From contig CAJQOW010000022.1 of assembly GCA_905480055.1 (NCBI GenBank), forward strand, positions 1-6,248: a stretch of DNA of 6,248 bases, in the 5' to 3' direction. The notes under the pieces were generated by a model. That model saw only the letters and a list, made by a program, of their open reading frames with translations. It did no database searches and was not told the origin of the DNA. Positions 5,517-6,248 of this stretch are shown here, one piece after another. Every line of letters begins with the position of its first letter. Within the stretch, counting starts at the first letter, position 1. A program made the translations under genes and the position numbers. The DNA is from an uncultured Acidimicrobiia bacterium (GTDB lineage Bacteria > Actinomycetota > Acidimicrobiia > UBA5794).

Positions 5517-5780
5517 TCAGTCGCCTACGGACACCGAGACCAGGCGAATGTCGTAGGCATCGGGTGCCGATGGATCGGTCGCCTTTTCGATGTCGAGGTG
5601 TGCGTGCTCGGCAGGGGAGTGGTGCGTGAGCAGTTCGAAGTGACCTTCCAGCGATTCTGGGGTCACGTGGCTCATCGCACCGATTTCGATCTTCACTCCG
5701 TCGATGTGGTCGACGTGTTCCTCCTCTGCGATCTCCTCGATCTTGGAAACGAGATCCCGCATCAGTCTGGCCTCATGCAT
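5517..5780 (-). CDS. hypA: HypA-like nickel chaperone lacking the zinc domain
   Basis: HypA delivers nickel, with HypB, to the large subunit of [NiFe] hydrogenase. This 87-residue protein opens with MHE, whose His2 and Glu3 belong to the nickel site, and continues with the family core: helix LMRDLVSKIEEIAEE, strand VKIEIGAMSHV, and TPESLEGHFELLT. Typical HypA proteins have about 113-118 residues and four zinc-binding cysteines in two CxxC pairs. This one has no cysteine at all. The segment expected to hold the zinc loop is shortened to ATDPSAPDAYD, after which the closing strand IRLVSVSV remains. The ATG overlaps the end of the protease gene by 8 bases (ATGCATGA), with AAGGAG 7 bases upstream, so the two are tightly coupled. 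The family assignment is firm; whether it still acts in nickel delivery is inference. Confidence 0.85.
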   Translation of the reverse strand: MHEARLMRDLVSKIEEIAEEEHVDHIDGVKIEIGAMSHVTPESLEGHFELLTHHSPAEHAHLDIEKATDPSAPDAYDIRLVSVSVGD

Positions 5781-6195
5781 CTTGCAGCTCCTTTGCCACG
5801 CGGTCGATCGCCTCGGCGACCTCGGGCGTCATGGTCCTACCCATACCTAGTTCATCGGCCTCGATCCCAATAACCGTTAGGGATCGCGGGAGGCGACCGA
5901 GGGTCCGCGCGAGCTCCACAACCGCAGCGGGCCCAAACGAATGCGTCGACGTGAACACCCCAAACGGCAGCTCACCGTGCACACCGTCGAAACTTCTCAC
6001 GGTTCCCGGTTCGACCTCGGATTGCATCGCATCCACGATCACGACCTCGTCGTCATCGTGCCAGAGATCGATGAGGTCGAACGACCCTCCCGTCCGTCGC
6101 TCCGTTGGCCAGGTGCTGACCCTGCCAGCAACCTCCCAACCTGCGGCGTCATCCGCACGATCCGGATTTCCGATGCCGATCAGCAACCTGGCCAC
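5773..6195 (-). CDS. [NiFe]-hydrogenase maturation endopeptidase (HybD/HycI family)
   Basis: This 140-residue protease removes the C-terminal tail of the hydrogenase large subunit after nickel insertion, in the cytoplasm. The N-terminus LLIGIGNPDRADDAAG aligns without gaps with E. coli HybD, giving Asp16 for the metal ligand Glu16. The other two ligands are Asp55 (VVIVDAMQ) and His85 (STHSFGPAAVVELARTLG). GG at 36-37 and VIGIEADELGMG (108-119) are also family features. The start chosen is GTG 6195, because it gives the usual family N-terminus, lies 5 bases after the stop of the upstream large subunit and has a weak GAGAGG 11 bases upstream. An earlier GTG at 6243 would add 16 residues that overlap the large subunit. 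It overlaps hypA by 8 bases. Its likely substrate is encoded directly upstream. Confidence 0.9.
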   Translation of the reverse strand: MARLLIGIGNPDRADDAAGWEVAGRVSTWPTERRTGGSFDLIDLWHDDDEVVIVDAMQSEVEPGTVRSFDGVHGELPFGVFTSTHSFGPAAVVELARTLGRLPRSLTVIGIEADELGMGRTMTPEVAEAIDRVAKELQDA

Positions 6196-6200
6196 AGCTT

Positions 6201-6248
6201 CTACATCCTCTCGACCGTGAGATCCAGGAAGTGTGTCGCACACGAGAT
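6201..6248 (-). CDS. C-terminus of [NiFe]-hydrogenase large subunit (partial)
   Basis: The last 15 codons of a gene entering from the right edge read ISCATHFLDLTVERM and stop at TAG 6203-6201. Large subunits of [NiFe] hydrogenases end in DPCxxC-x-x-H, and I-S-C-A-T-H fits positions four to nine of that motif: the Cys binds the NiFe centre and the His is where the maturation protease cuts. The tail to be removed would be FLDLTVERM, 9 residues. The maturation protease begins 5 bases after the stop, which strongly supports the call. The ISCATH form resembles group 3 (NAD(P)-linked, cytoplasmic) enzymes, perhaps 3b, but only the full gene could show this. The first DPC of the motif lies outside the window. 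Confidence 0.85.
   Translation of the reverse strand: MSCATHFLDLTVERM

Overview
The window looks like chromosomal DNA from a high-GC bacterium, most likely an actinomycete-type lineage (Actinomycetota, perhaps Acidimicrobiia). This rests on G/C-rich third codon positions, AG-rich Shine-Dalgarno sites, several GTG starts and tight, overlapping genes. The placement is inference; there is no rRNA or phylogenetic marker here.

Left edge (1-485): the last codons of a plus-strand gene, a strong GC hairpin just after its stop, then about 150 bases with nothing recognisable. Next comes the 5' half of a tRNA-Arg(CCU) gene on the minus strand (269-309), whose 3' half is missing from the window, followed by a startless minus-strand coding remnant (329-415). 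This looks like a rearrangement or integration boundary.

Left-centre (486-2526): a divergent pair, an aldo/keto reductase (minus) and a short-chain-dehydrogenase-type NAD(P) oxidoreductase (plus). They share a 125-base gap that holds a perfect 8+8 inverted repeat, a likely operator. A two-tier hairpin terminator follows the plus-strand gene. The pair probably performs redox chemistry on a sugar or other small carbonyl compound.

Centre (2729-4354): a 541-residue class III nucleotide cyclase with two near-duplicate PAS domains, a linker helix and a catalytic domain whose residues predict cAMP synthesis. Both PAS domains have a His at the position that binds haem in FixL and EcDos.

Right half (4363-6248): a leftward operon, the tail of a [NiFe]-hydrogenase locus. 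In transcription order it holds the last 15 codons of the hydrogenase large subunit (C-x-x-C/His signature and a 9-residue tail), the maturation endopeptidase, a HypA-like nickel chaperone that lacks the whole zinc domain, a membrane-anchored protein with three 40-residue repeats, and two tiny translationally coupled membrane proteins. The first three fit [NiFe] centre assembly: nickel delivery, then tail removal. The last three are unrecognised and are the most novel part of the window. The cyclase and this operon converge with only 8 bases between their stop codons.
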